A DNA stretch of 64,000 nucleotides from a virus: positions 1 through 64,000 of IMG/VR virus record IMGVR_UViG_3300040801_001530; one strand, 5' to 3'. Below, one piece after another: positions 9,401 through 17,838 of this stretch (the first letter of the stretch is position 1; each line of letters opens with the position of its first letter). Position numbers and translations under genes: made by a program. The notes beneath the pieces are model-generated. The model was not told the origin of the DNA, did not search any database, and saw nothing but the letters and a program-made list of their open reading frames with translations.

Positions 9401-10346
9401 ACCTACCACATCTAGTGGGGCTATACGGCTTAAAAATATCAGTATAACAACCGATACCGATACGCATGTTTATGAGTGGACACGGAGCGGTAATGGCGAT
9501 GTGTTTGGGGTTGGTGTTGTAGACGCGACTACATATGTTGATAATGTCGGTTATGGATACGTGGAGCTTTATGAGATAACCTCGACACTATTTGAGGCTG
9601 GTAATTTATTAGCATATAGTAGTGATCGCGGGGATACCATCGGCACACAAAAGTTCGGCAGTGGGCTAACATCAACCGGCGGGATGGATTGCGACGATTT
9701 TAACCTCGGCATAGCGGCGTGTGTAGGCGGTACGGCAGGTATAACCACCCTTTACTATACAACTAGCTATGATGGTAGCGTACTACCTATAAGTGGTGTG
9801 CAGCCAAGCGGCTTATTAGGTACTAGCGAGTATAATCTAGTACGTATACCTTACCGCATATTTAATGGTAAGACCCGCAATGATGACCCTCTAGCGCTAA
9901 ATATCTTGTGGGGCGCTAACGCGGCCGTGCTTGATGAGACACTATGGTATGGTAGGTTAAATACCGCGTCGGGTACCATGTCCAATATAACCGCTATCAC
10001 CCCCGCTATAGGCACGGTTACTTATCGTGTTGCGGATGGCAACAGCGAACAAGCTGAAGTCAATGGATTTAGCCCTGCTGTAATGGCTGGCATGTTCACC
10101 CCCGTTAATGGAAGCGGTAATTACCTGCTAACCACAACCGACACGGGGCAAAACTGGACAAGTCACGGCACCTATGACTATAACTTTTTGAGGTGGGGCG
10201 CGTCGGGCAATAAAACGTTTTGGTTAGCTGGTAGCGCGGGGTTGGGCTATAGCCCCGATCGCGGGGTAACGGTAGAGGATAGGACAGGCGATTATATAAG
10301 CGTGGGCACGCCTTCGGCGGCACGGGGGGTATTTACCATTGGCTGA
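6492..10346 (+). CDS. Large tail tip protein with PKD domain
   Basis: 1284 residues. About residues 140-235 form a PKD-type Ig-like domain, with the sequence YFWDFEDGTPGTSNSA followed by WVRLQVEDLGSGRSINARTLVV. The flanking parts (about 235-620) look like a tail-hub or baseplate region, including a segment with LYDQMQDIAKAVGGNVTANR, as in central tail hub proteins. The C-terminal 600 residues are strand-rich and repetitive with many Thr/Ser/Gly, like a host-contact or beta-propeller-like module. PKD domains usually mediate protein or glycan contact outside the cell. It overlaps the next gene by 8 bp. Confidence 0.7.
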   Translation: MSLDTTKWRTHPQRANGYLYIHKPDVVWETTIDQTTFSYPIVSIAHSGTISGDRSNAGADQTIKVSSSGGIFKGYIRARFAPNASTVSINATSQADIDFANGDVLEFLSEYRLWTRIPRIEDDGTIKKDYTITYPGYTSEPPPVPNAGGYYAQFVDGSGKITVDFDASSSFTMTGNSISYFWDFEDGTPGTSNSATVNGVSFPAGARWVRLQVEDLGSGRSINARTLVVGIDNSTVSAIPAQLLSHTQTVADGNNVQFGVASGDIGRITDIPDGAIVIYFEDEHYGENNESLTGESGREHVKFIGYIDAVKTGIQANQAEDVILECIGPLGALKRLPAYPQVLEYVDTSTSWLEYDIALNWWLFTHYLLYWHSTFINIFDIERPSHYNQYPVVRLESVGGTLYDQMQDIAKAVGGNVTANRNGRLLFRKWPVMLSSADRAALTPSVQLTTDDWFGQIAINERHSNKTGWLRSSAIVASNTAIVPVLAIAPGAAPGQGRDQQTLTRQLVASQAELNQRTGAYYAYLNRNIQNLRVNVLNRGNVADAANQDFIQLFADSASNRRGLQFGSSDYFVVTQVDISQDPLTGVGAEVWTLEPIPAYVDGVTIDIPSDGTDYNSQPPPSWVPIPFEDVAEPDFVDDDIPTGTTGIALAWNNPLAYTATREAPGWSSIWAPGTGFDAVRSVVGDEYTSFYQTGAGAAGAYGLTGTNLYYCPDVTAGSPAFTNKQALLSYNLLRLPRGVNGGIMAYGGGTSFIISNTFDLVDEWSFNSTTAAETDGSFATDANKSYRVKVRGDWLYDSPSRADGQYNSLLGDFTDASRSNNISINSTANAADNTTYNAAEEEFIYYIKNSAGNWTEVNILQGVDSGDYYVKSDKTQATIEIIIFLMKESTVREVAFDYWFDNPASLLCATGINYQINNQTVAGANISRWANEDINICSLDENEWYSVTEADTGPDTNVGRVRLYIALKAPTTSSGAIRLKNISITTDTDTHVYEWTRSGNGDVFGVGVVDATTYVDNVGYGYVELYEITSTLFEAGNLLAYSSDRGDTIGTQKFGSGLTSTGGMDCDDFNLGIAACVGGTAGITTLYYTTSYDGSVLPISGVQPSGLLGTSEYNLVRIPYRIFNGKTRNDDPLALNILWGANAAVLDETLWYGRLNTASGTMSNITAITPAIGTVTYRVADGNSEQAEVNGFSPAVMAGMFTPVNGSGNYLLTTTDTGQNWTSHGTYDYNFLRWGASGNKTFWLAGSAGLGYSPDRGVTVEDRTGDYISVGTPSAARGVFTIG

Positions 10347-13032
10347 CATAAATGATATTAAAAGTAAGGCCCAGCGTGCATTAAGAGCATCGTTACAAGG
10401 TGACGCACAGCGACGTGAATATTACGCAAAATTAGGCGACGGTAGCGGCAACGTAGACACAGGCCGCGCTAATTATGTTTTTGCGCGTGTAAGTATGCCT
10501 GATGGTATCACTGTAAGCGAGGTGTTATGTGTTCGTCTAACCCCTGTGAATGATCTGCCTGTTAGAATAGCTACAAATACCGATGACCAACTAGAGGTAA
10601 TGTCGTTTGACCCCACACAAATAGCCTCGTATTATGGTGATGACAGACCACCAGGCGGTGGCGGCCCGCATGGTTGGACACACCAGCGCCTCGCTATAGA
10701 CCCGGTACAATTAGGTCGGTTACAGGTGCGTGATCTGCTCACAACCCCCACAGACCCAGCTAGTACATCGGTTTATATCGATCCCTATTTTTACCGTACC
10801 GACGCGGGTTATCAATATTGGCAAGGCGGTACGGTAGACCTATCCGCCTACATACCTGGCACGCTTTACCAACACAGGCCATTGCTTATTGGCATAGATG
10901 GCAATACTAACACAGCACAGGTGTTAAGCGGTTCGGTAGAGCTTTACCCCGGTATGGCGGACACAATAAACCCATTTACAGGTGAACATGCTGCCCGCAT
11001 TATACCCCCCGACGATTTTATAGAGAGTGCGGGCGTTAGGGTTCGGTATGGCCAAACGCAAATACAGGGCTATGATCTATTCCTAGATGCTAGGCAATGG
11101 AGTGCATTTAGTTACGGCGGTGGTGTTAACACATTCTTAGCGTTAGAAGATACGCCTAGCGCTTATGGCGGTAACGCGGGGCAATTTGTAGCGGTAAATA
11201 GCGCCGAAGACGGTCTAGTATTCTCTAACTCGCAGCCTGTTATTAGCGCGGGTGTTAGCTTTTTTGCGACACCAACGGGCCGATTCACGTTGCGGGATGA
11301 CGAATACTATAATGAGCGTACCGACGCTGGACTAAGCGGCATTATCTCTATCACAGCCTCTAGCCAAGAAGGCGGTTTTGCGCCCAACTTTGTGCGCTCA
11401 ACAGATGGTAACCCGTGGCGAAGTGCAAACACCAGTCCGCCCCATTGGATAGAGTACCAATTTATAACTGCTAAAGATATGGCGTTAGCATATTATCGAG
11501 CGGGAGCGTACCTAAATCCAAGCGGTGTCGCAAAAGATTTTAAGATACAGTATTATGATGGTGGTTGGATAGACGCATATAGCATAAGCAGCAATACGAG
11601 TGGCATTCTCTCGCCCGTGCTATCGGGGGATAGCTCAACACGTTGGCGGATGTATGTAACCGGTGTTGTAAGCGGCAATCAAGTAGAGGTGGAGAGGTTA
11701 GGATTATACACGCAAGATACGCTGCCACTGTTAGCACAATCTTTTACGGTTCCTAGCTCAATTAAGCTGGAGACAGTACAACTGCGTCTAAAGCGCGTGG
11801 GGAATCCCGTAGGTAATATACAAGCTAGTATATATAGTAATATTACAGAGACATCTAGACCAGATATGGTAATTACTAACGGTGACTTTGACGCTATTAG
11901 CGCTAGCGCGGTAGATACTAGTTATGAAGATATAAGTTTTACAACTAATTCACAACCGACGCTAGCGGGATCGACCCGCTATTGGCTGGTTCTGTCAGGC
12001 GATTACACGTTTGACAAAGACAATGCAATACAATGGGGTTATGCGGCTGGCTCACCTTATGATGAGTTATTAAAAGTGTACAACGGCACGACGTGGTACG
12101 ACTGGACAAATGGTTATGGGGATATTCAGCTAGACGCGCCTATATCATTCTGTTATGCGGTTAACCCCAATAATGCTAATAGTATAGATAGCATTGTAGA
12201 CTTCCCTGATATAGAGTTTTTTGTAGACGCCGACAACGGCACGCGGCAAACGATTAGCAACCAGACCGTGCAAACGCTTGCCGGTGGCACAGGCATAGAT
12301 ACCGCTAACAGCGTATCGGGCACTACCACATTTAGTTTAACAAATACAGGCGTAACGTTCGCTGCCGACAGTGGTACTAATCAGACAATAAACTTAGGTA
12401 ATACGTTTAACATTCTAGGCGGTAACGGTATTGACACAGCTATGAGTGCTGATACTGTTACAATTGATAATGTAGGCGTTTACCAGTTTGCGGGCAACAC
12501 AGGCACCGCGTTTAATGTAACACAGGGTGGCACGATTAATGTAACTGGTACCGCCTTTATGAGCGTGGAGGCCATACCGCCAAATACATTGCAAATCGCA
12601 CTCGAAGAACCGGCATATGGAACATTATATGTGCAGAACGAGACGCCTACAGCACAAACCGGCATAGGTACATCATTTACTACGGTCACAGGTTTTGAAG
12701 GCGAAGGCGAATCTAACGGTGTTACACTAAGTGCCGCTAACGATAATATTACAGTGAGTAGTGATGGGGTTTATATGATAGGCGCTCAAACTTCTTTTAG
12801 CGGCTCTAATAATGTAACCTATACCATGCGGATCTATGTAAACGGTACCGGGCAAATAGCCTGTTTTAGGCGCAAGCTAGGGGCGAGTGGCGATGTCGGC
12901 AGCGCTTCTATCGCATTTACCCCGTTGGTACTGTCTGCTAATGATGTAATAGACCTGCGTGTTAAGGCGGATAGCGCTGGCCAAAATATTAGTATGTATT
13001 CTGGCCAGCTTAGCGTGTATAAGATTGTTTAA
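10339..13032 (+). CDS. Tail fibre / receptor-binding protein with C1q-like end
   Basis: 897 residues. The N-terminal 300 residues probably attach to the tail. The middle (about 330-460) resembles a discoidin-like sugar-binding fold (SSQEGGFAPNF, WIEYQF, RWRMYVTG). Residues about 640-760 are repeated short strands (GTGIDTANSVSG, GGNGIDTAMSADT), like a trimeric fibre shaft. The last 125 residues (from TGIGTSFTTVTGF to SGQLSVYKIV) fit a C1q/TNF-like jelly roll, common at phage fibre tips. Expected at the tail end, binding host surface glycans. Domain calls are by eye. Confidence 0.68.
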   Translation: MADINDIKSKAQRALRASLQGDAQRREYYAKLGDGSGNVDTGRANYVFARVSMPDGITVSEVLCVRLTPVNDLPVRIATNTDDQLEVMSFDPTQIASYYGDDRPPGGGGPHGWTHQRLAIDPVQLGRLQVRDLLTTPTDPASTSVYIDPYFYRTDAGYQYWQGGTVDLSAYIPGTLYQHRPLLIGIDGNTNTAQVLSGSVELYPGMADTINPFTGEHAARIIPPDDFIESAGVRVRYGQTQIQGYDLFLDARQWSAFSYGGGVNTFLALEDTPSAYGGNAGQFVAVNSAEDGLVFSNSQPVISAGVSFFATPTGRFTLRDDEYYNERTDAGLSGIISITASSQEGGFAPNFVRSTDGNPWRSANTSPPHWIEYQFITAKDMALAYYRAGAYLNPSGVAKDFKIQYYDGGWIDAYSISSNTSGILSPVLSGDSSTRWRMYVTGVVSGNQVEVERLGLYTQDTLPLLAQSFTVPSSIKLETVQLRLKRVGNPVGNIQASIYSNITETSRPDMVITNGDFDAISASAVDTSYEDISFTTNSQPTLAGSTRYWLVLSGDYTFDKDNAIQWGYAAGSPYDELLKVYNGTTWYDWTNGYGDIQLDAPISFCYAVNPNNANSIDSIVDFPDIEFFVDADNGTRQTISNQTVQTLAGGTGIDTANSVSGTTTFSLTNTGVTFAADSGTNQTINLGNTFNILGGNGIDTAMSADTVTIDNVGVYQFAGNTGTAFNVTQGGTINVTGTAFMSVEAIPPNTLQIALEEPAYGTLYVQNETPTAQTGIGTSFTTVTGFEGEGESNGVTLSAANDNITVSSDGVYMIGAQTSFSGSNNVTYTMRIYVNGTGQIACFRRKLGASGDVGSASIAFTPLVLSANDVIDLRVKADSAGQNISMYSGQLSVYKIV

Positions 13033-13072
13033 TTGCCATGCATGTTATACTAATAATAAACAGAGTGACAAA

Positions 13073-13687
13073 ATGTCTCCAACTGATGTACTAGACATAG
13101 CTAATGGTGATTATGGCACTACCGCGCTGTTAGCGATAATAATTTTAACTTGGATGGGGGGGCGAGTCGCACTCGCTACTATTGGCGCTTTAATCGGCAA
13201 GGATGCTAACCAGAAGGAAGAACTAGCTATGCAGGATGGTACCGAGCGGCAATGGGCAACTACAATTAAAGGGCTGACACAAGTCATCCAGGACACTATT
13301 ACTGGCCTGCAACGTGTTACAGATGTGCAACAGGAGCTAGTAACAAATATAAAATCGCTTAATGTGCAGTCAGCCCAGCATAGCCAGTTCACAACCGAAT
13401 TAGCCCAGTCTATTAAAGTCATTGCAGAATATACGAGTTCTTTGGCAGCTAAAAGCGACCAGACATTGGACAATACCGCACGTGCATTACAGCGTGTAGA
13501 TGAGATAAAATCTGAGTTGGCAAAAATTAAGGGATTAGTAGAGGCTGTAGAGATGCGGATAACTTCGCAAGACATACCTGTAGAAGCAATAGAGCGGATC
13601 GAGGCTGCACAGATGGCAATCCTTGCTAGGCTAAACGATTATTTAGCGGGGCTAACCACAGAACCGATAGGGGAGAATGCTAAATAA
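13073..13687 (+). CDS. Membrane-anchored coiled-coil protein, possible holin/spanin-like
   Basis: 204 residues from the ATG at 13073. An upstream in-frame start would overlap the fibre gene deeply and is unlikely. One hydrophobic segment lies at about residues 18-38 (ALLAIIILTWMGGRVALATI), followed by about 160 residues of soluble helix with heptad-like spacing. One membrane anchor plus a long helix is seen in some holins, spanins and tail-associated membrane proteins. No endolysin is visible nearby, so a lysis role is only a guess. Confidence 0.6.
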   Translation: MSPTDVLDIANGDYGTTALLAIIILTWMGGRVALATIGALIGKDANQKEELAMQDGTERQWATTIKGLTQVIQDTITGLQRVTDVQQELVTNIKSLNVQSAQHSQFTTELAQSIKVIAEYTSSLAAKSDQTLDNTARALQRVDEIKSELAKIKGLVEAVEMRITSQDIPVEAIERIEAAQMAILARLNDYLAGLTTEPIGENAK

Positions 13688-14058
13688 TGGCAATAGGACA
13701 GCATGATAAAAGCAAGGTGTTTTTACATACCGCTGCTACCAGCAACGGTAATGGCACCACACTAGATGTGCTACAGGCCGCGCAAATGCGGTTGCATGTA
13801 GTGGTTACAGGCACATTTGATGGTACCATTACATTCCAAGAGTCGCTAGACGACTACAACGCTACTAGCCTAGATTGGGTCGAGGTGGCTTTGATTGAGT
13901 TAAGCGACTGGGCAACCGCTAGCAGTACATTTACCGGAAGTGATAACAAGGGCTACTTGTACCCTGCCCGCGCTGCACGGGCCTTTAGAGCAGTGATTAG
14001 CGAGCAATCAACAGGCACGGTAGATGTAACAGCCATCCGTTTTAAGTCGGGGATGTAA
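13687..14058 (+). CDS. Small beta-rich virion-type protein
   Basis: 123 residues. The start overlaps the previous stop (TAATG). Strand-rich composition (LHVVVTGTFDGTITFQES, VDVTAIRFKSG) resembles small decoration or fibre-tip proteins in phage structural operons. No family can be named. Confidence 0.6.
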   Translation: MAIGQHDKSKVFLHTAATSNGNGTTLDVLQAAQMRLHVVVTGTFDGTITFQESLDDYNATSLDWVEVALIELSDWATASSTFTGSDNKGYLYPARAARAFRAVISEQSTGTVDVTAIRFKSGM

Positions 14059-14063
14059 TATTA

Positions 14064-14810
14064 ATGGCTAACTTATTTGTGGCCGCTAAAATACCGCGTA
14101 TAAGCGCTAGGCATCCAGCGCTTGCTCTCTTTGGCGCAGACTTAATCGCATTGTATAGTGCTAAATATTCTCGAATGTTTGAGGAATCGTCTGGGCCGGG
14201 CACACCCGTAGCCGATGGCAGCCCGATTGGATGGCTTGAGGATTTAAGCGCCAATGCATACCATCTGATCCAGACCACGACCGCCAACAAGCCGACGCTG
14301 GACGCAAACAATGCCAGTTTTGGCGGAGCAGTAGTATGGGATTTTAGCGGCAATGACTTCTGGCAAAAAGATTTTGCGACAAGCTACACGCAACCTAATA
14401 CGATTATTGGCGTTTTTAGAGTCTCTGACTTAACATCTGCGCGATACATCATAGATGGCAATGATAGCATCAATCGGAATGTATTTTTTACAACAGCTGA
14501 CGCTTACACTTTTTTTAGCGGCAGCTCAGTAGGGGGCGGCACACCAGACACAGATACACATGTATTCGTTGCAACTAATGGCTCATTATCCAAGGTTTGG
14601 CTAGATGGCACATTAATTATCAACACTAATGCGGGATCACACTCAATCAATGGTGTGACATCTGGGGCGCGTTACACGGGAGACGGAGGCGTGATCGGGA
14701 AGATTGCTGAATTATGTATCATTAATCGAGCCATCACCACGGCAGAACACAACGCTATGCTCGCATGGTTCAAAGATACTTATGGCATAAATTATGAGGT
14801 GGTTGCATAA
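14064..14810 (+). CDS. LamG/concanavalin-like domain protein, likely adhesin
   Basis: 248 residues. The order of strands and the motifs AVVWDFSGNDFWQK, HVFVATNGSLSKVWLDG and GKIAELCIINRAITTAEHN are typical of LamG/concanavalin A-like jelly rolls, which bind sugars. The last motif is the usual end of such domains in virion proteins. It follows the fibre and is translationally coupled to the next gene (TAATG). It probably adds a second host- or matrix-binding module to the tail. Confidence 0.68.
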   Translation: MANLFVAAKIPRISARHPALALFGADLIALYSAKYSRMFEESSGPGTPVADGSPIGWLEDLSANAYHLIQTTTANKPTLDANNASFGGAVVWDFSGNDFWQKDFATSYTQPNTIIGVFRVSDLTSARYIIDGNDSINRNVFFTTADAYTFFSGSSVGGGTPDTDTHVFVATNGSLSKVWLDGTLIINTNAGSHSINGVTSGARYTGDGGVIGKIAELCIINRAITTAEHNAMLAWFKDTYGINYEVVA

Positions 14811-15562
14811 TGCGCTGGCCGTATCGTTTATATGCATTCTTGGTGCACGATTACGATAACACTAGCGTCGCATATGCATTTGGTGAACGCTTAGCACGCG
14901 CTGGAAGCGGTGAGACGCCGCATAGCGAGGCAGCGACGTTTGATAAATCCCCAGCCATGTTTGGCGCTAATAATTCTGGCCTATACACTATTAACATGCC
15001 AGTTAAAGACTCTATGTGGCGTGCTATTGTAGATACGTTCCCGAATAACGGCGCGTTTGCTGTTGTATCACGACCCACACCAACAGTAGTTGTCTCCTCC
15101 TTTGCTAAAATAGGTGCGGTCTTATCATGGCAAGAGGCGTTAGAGATAATCAAAAATGATTTTGGTGTGGATGTCCCCACAGTACCCATAGAGGCAGCGA
15201 GGCTAAATTTTAACTACTACGATCGTGGTCGTGATACTGTACAGATAAGCGGCATAATAGATACTGCGCACAACACTGCAACCATACAACGTCATAGCGG
15301 GACATTAAATATAGCTGGTAAAAACGCAGTTGCCCCTACCAGCCGCCACGAACGCCTACAAGAACTTATAGAGGCTGGGTGGTGTGTTATCACCCCCAAC
15401 GTTATAGACGGGCTAGAGAGAGCCGCTATGCATGTCTGTGGTACGCATACATGCGAACTGTATTATAAAACTCCGTGCGGTTTGCGCACGATAGAGCACC
15501 CCCCATATAGCATATTATATGTACCAAATACATTTACATTATTAGCTGAACGGAGCAAATAA
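14810..15562 (+). CDS. Hypothetical protein of the tail region
   Basis: 250 residues, soluble, no signal peptide. Four Cys residues lie in the C-terminal third (GWCVITP, HVCGTHTCELYYKTPCG), a possible metal or disulfide cluster. I do not recognise the family. It is coupled to the LamG-type gene upstream and followed four bases later by the next gene. It may be a tail-associated accessory protein. Confidence 0.6.
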   Translation: MRWPYRLYAFLVHDYDNTSVAYAFGERLARAGSGETPHSEAATFDKSPAMFGANNSGLYTINMPVKDSMWRAIVDTFPNNGAFAVVSRPTPTVVVSSFAKIGAVLSWQEALEIIKNDFGVDVPTVPIEAARLNFNYYDRGRDTVQISGIIDTAHNTATIQRHSGTLNIAGKNAVAPTSRHERLQELIEAGWCVITPNVIDGLERAAMHVCGTHTCELYYKTPCGLRTIEHPPYSILYVPNTFTLLAERSK

Positions 15563-15565
15563 CTA

Positions 15566-15865
15566 ATGGCAGTACCTACCTACTTAACAATCAACACTAG
15601 TAAATCGCTAGGCGCACGCACACGACAGTTTATTGATTTATTAGAGCAAGCGCAAAATGAGTCGGCTGCTCTATACAATATCCTGACTACACAGCGCTAT
15701 CTAGATGAGCAAAGCCAGTGGCAATACGACGTAGTAGCCAACGAGTTTGGCGTAACAGGACAAACAGCGGTGCCCGCGCAAGACTTGTGGAACCTTATTA
15801 GTGGTGTAAATACATTGTTGCAAGATAACGGTATAGACAGCGCCTTAGCGCGTTTAGGAGGTTAG
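15566..15865 (+). CDS. Hypothetical small protein
   Basis: 99 residues, mainly helical, with a Gln/Leu/Ala-rich composition. Located three bases after the previous stop and two bases before the next start region, so it belongs to the same late operon. No known domain seen. Confidence 0.6.
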   Translation: MAVPTYLTINTSKSLGARTRQFIDLLEQAQNESAALYNILTTQRYLDEQSQWQYDVVANEFGVTGQTAVPAQDLWNLISGVNTLLQDNGIDSALARLGG

Positions 15866-15867
15866 TT

Positions 15868-16122
15868 ATGGAATTGGATGTAATGGTAGCATTGGTTATT
15901 GCGGCAGGGGCGCTGGTAGGCTGGGGACTAACCGCCTACTGGGCTATCAAGGGGCAAGTTAATAGCTATCCCCCGGCTGTTATTGATTTTGTCGAGCAAC
16001 TTTTGCAACTGGTAGAGGCCGTGGCAAAATCCACCGAGGGCAAAGCGGACGATCGCACCGTCGAGCTTTTGCGCGAGGCAGCGGGCACAATTTTTGGCAC
16101 TGAAGACAAGCCCACAGGGTAA
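15868..16122 (+). CDS. Small membrane protein, possible holin
   Basis: 84 residues. One N-terminal hydrophobic segment at about residues 5-27 (VMVALVIAAGALVGWGLTAYWA) is followed by an amphipathic helix and a charged tail. AGGAGG lies just upstream. It is the last gene of the rightward tail operon, next to a terminator, a usual place for a holin. The size and single-span layout fit small holin-like proteins, but no homology was established. Confidence 0.6.
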   Translation: MELDVMVALVIAAGALVGWGLTAYWAIKGQVNSYPPAVIDFVEQLLQLVEAVAKSTEGKADDRTVELLREAAGTIFGTEDKPTG

Positions 16123-16127
16123 ATAAA

Positions 16128-16148
16128 AAACCGGGTTTAACCCGGCTT
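16128..16148. terminator. Terminator between converging operons
   Basis: CCGGG-TTTAA-CCCGG is flanked by an A-run on the left and T-rich sequence on the right. It lies between the rightward tail operon and leftward genes and may act in both directions. Confidence 0.7.
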
Positions 16149-16194
16149 ATTAAGTATATTATAGTCAAGGCGGGGATAATTCCCCGCTCTTTTG

Positions 16195-16590
16195 TTATGC
16201 AACCTGTTGGGCAGCGGCGGGGCGAACAAACTCCGCGCCGTGTTTGGCTTCGATAGCCGCCACGCTATCGGCATGGCCAAATGCCTCTAGCATCATTTTG
16301 GCGTCTACAGCCTTCCAACCGTAGTAATTTGCCGTGGCGGTGTCGCCGTGGTCTGTGGCGGCACAAAAAAGCGCCGTGTACCAGGCGAAGGCTTGCAAGC
16401 GCCGCCAGATAAACTCGGCGTCTAGCTCGATATGGATGGTATAATCGGCACTTGAGAGCACATTGTAGGCCGCGCCGAACATATCTAGCTCGGCTAACTC
16501 TTGCGTGTAGTAGGTTAAGCGGACTCGACTCTTCGCGATTACCGCATTGCGTAAGCCTTGTACCAGTTGGATAACCATTGAATTTTGCAT
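16195..16590 (-). CDS. Hypothetical protein
   Basis: 131 residues, helical, soluble, unrecognised. Start chosen at the ATG with AGGAGAG seven bases upstream. It has its own promoter (16631-16659) of the dispersed small-gene type, with a GTTC-N7-GTTC site further upstream. It is the last gene before the terminator at 16131. Confidence 0.65.
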   Translation of the reverse strand: MQNSMVIQLVQGLRNAVIAKSRVRLTYYTQELAELDMFGAAYNVLSSADYTIHIELDAEFIWRRLQAFAWYTALFCAATDHGDTATANYYGWKAVDAKMMLEAFGHADSVAAIEAKHGAEFVRPAAAQQVA

Positions 16591-16630
16591 TATACTCTCC
16601 TGTAAAGTGTTCTTGCTTGACTATGCTTTA

Positions 16631-16659
16631 ATCATAGCATAGCCCCACAGCCTTTGCAA
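16631..16659 (-). promoter_or_regulatory. Small-gene promoter (TTGCAA-N17-TATGAT)
   Basis: On the minus strand -35 TTGCAA (16654-16659), 17-bp spacer, -10 TATGAT (16631-16636), then the conserved CATAGTCAAGCAAG leader and an AGGAG site before the gene ending at 16195. Confidence 0.75.
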
Positions 16660-16695
16660 GTGTTCGCCCCGTCTATCGCCTAACTCTAATCTGAT

Positions 16696-16710
16696 GTTCT
16701 AAATATGTTC
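16696..16710. promoter_or_regulatory. GTTC-N7-GTTC site
   Basis: GTTC-TAAATAT-GTTC preceded by CTCTAATCTGAT. One of a set of similar elements upstream of small-gene promoters; see 17893, 38298 and 58017. The spacing equals that of the alphaproteobacterial LexA direct repeat. Confidence 0.55.
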
Positions 16711-16721
16711 TAAAAAACAAA

Positions 16722-16744
16722 AACCCCGCTTTGTGGGCGGGGTT
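16722..16744 (-). terminator. Terminator of the 16780 gene
   Basis: On the minus strand AACCCCGC-CCACAAA-GCGGGGTT followed by T-rich sequence. The same hairpin occurs at 22957-22982 on the plus strand, a sign of dispersed cassette duplication. Confidence 0.8.
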
Positions 16745-16779
16745 GTCTGGGCTATTCGGTTGTGTGTGGGGATGGGCTG

Positions 16780-17361
16780 CTAGCAAATGCCATAGAGGGC
16801 TTCGAAGTCGGTGTCATCATAGGCTGCCACTAACTCTAGCGCTTGCCGTTTGGGGATATAGGCGATACCGCCCAATAGCGCGCCGTTATCATCAACCACA
16901 TAACTAATATCTGTGCAATGAATTACGGCGGTGGTGTTGCCCACATAGACCTCAGCCTTAATGTGGCCATGATTACTATACCAACGCACCAACGCAGGCA
17001 CGCCGTAAACTTGGCAATGGGTGGTAGGCTTTGTGAAGTATTCATCCCGCAAAACCGATTGCTTAGCCTCGCGTACCTTTTGAGTAAGGGCTTCAATGAT
17101 GGCTTCGCGCTCTTGGCACAAGTCACCATAAACCTGCCCCCAAAATTGGTTATAGGCATTGCTTACGTAATCTTCGTTAATCATGTGAGCGTCGGCGTAA
17201 TCGTCGGTGTACCAAGCAATGTCGCTGCTAACCTTATCCTCAATATCAAGTGTAGACAATTCAGCCAAAATCTCGCGGGGGTGGCTAACAAGCCAATTAA
17301 ATGAGCCATTCTCATCGGTTAGGGTGTAACTGCGGGTTGTGGGGTTATAACGTGCGCTCAT
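16780..17361 (-). CDS. Hypothetical protein with shared N- and C-terminal tags
   Basis: 193 residues, unrecognised. The start (YNPTTRSYTLTDENGSFNW) resembles the starts of the proteins at 58962 (YNQTTKSYTAKDGSDNW) and 28496 (YNANTGSYS). The end (YDDTDFEALYGIC) nearly equals that of the 36862 gene (YNDTDFEALFGIC). It has its own promoter at about 17407 and terminator at 16722. It appears to be a chimera built from exchangeable ends. The internal two thirds has many acidic and aromatic residues. Confidence 0.7.
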   Translation of the reverse strand: MSARYNPTTRSYTLTDENGSFNWLVSHPREILAELSTLDIEDKVSSDIAWYTDDYADAHMINEDYVSNAYNQFWGQVYGDLCQEREAIIEALTQKVREAKQSVLRDEYFTKPTTHCQVYGVPALVRWYSNHGHIKAEVYVGNTTAVIHCTDISYVVDDNGALLGGIAYIPKRQALELVAAYDDTDFEALYGIC

Positions 17362-17392
17362 GGTTAGTTCTCCTTATTAGATTGTTCCTCGC

Positions 17393-17412
17393 TTGACTAT
17401 GATACTAGCATA
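17393..17412 (-). promoter_or_regulatory. Small-gene promoter cassette (-10 TATGCT)
   Basis: The minus strand reads TATGCT (17407-17412) then AGTATCATAGTCAAGCGAGG and an AAGGAG site, matching the dispersed cassette. The -35 is weak. Confidence 0.65.
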
Positions 17413-17431
17413 ACACGGTTAAGGATAAAAA

Positions 17432-17456
17432 ACACCCCCTAAATTTTAGGGGGTGT
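17432..17456 (-). terminator. Terminator of the 17476 gene
   Basis: ACACCCCCTAAA paired with TTTTAGGGGGTGT; on the minus strand it is followed by T6. It lies just upstream of the next cassette promoter. Confidence 0.78.
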
Positions 17457-17475
17457 CTAACTATACTTTAGCGGC

Positions 17476-17802
17476 TTACGACTCTAGCAACCACACACTA
17501 CCGATTGCATCCGTCAATGCTTGCCGTGCCTCGGCGGTGTCACTAGGCAATGCAAACTTATATGTGTTTGCGCCCCACTCATATTTTGCACTCCAAACAA
17601 TATTCACGTAATAACCATAGCGCCGCTGCCTGTCGGGTTTTACACGCGGCCCGCTCGCCGTTTGCACAATTACATAGTCTTCGGGGTTGTACTTGCCGGG
17701 GCGATACCACCCCCGCGTAATGAACATCCCGCGCAACCCTGCCGGGCCGTGTTCTGTTCTCAATTGCGCCGCCACGGGCAGCAAAGATTTGTAATAGTTC
17801 AT
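17476..17802 (-). CDS. Hypothetical basic protein
   Basis: 108 residues, rich in Tyr, Arg and Trp, with a core of RGWYRPGKYNPEDYVIVQ and YGYYVNIVWSAKYEWGANTYKF. Fold unknown; the alternating strands suggest a small beta protein. Start supported by AAAGGAG. It has its own TTGACA promoter at 17839-17867 and a terminator at 17432. Confidence 0.65.
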   Translation of the reverse strand: MNYYKSLLPVAAQLRTEHGPAGLRGMFITRGWYRPGKYNPEDYVIVQTASGPRVKPDRQRRYGYYVNIVWSAKYEWGANTYKFALPSDTAEARQALTDAIGSVWLLES

Positions 17803-17838
17803 TGTTGGCTATCTCCTTTTTTAACAGACGTTAGATGC

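Noticed and set aside
12959-13072. Earlier start for the membrane coiled-coil gene
   Set aside because: It would overlap the fibre gene by 74 bp and the added residues are not protein-like; ATG 13073 puts the membrane anchor near the N-terminus.
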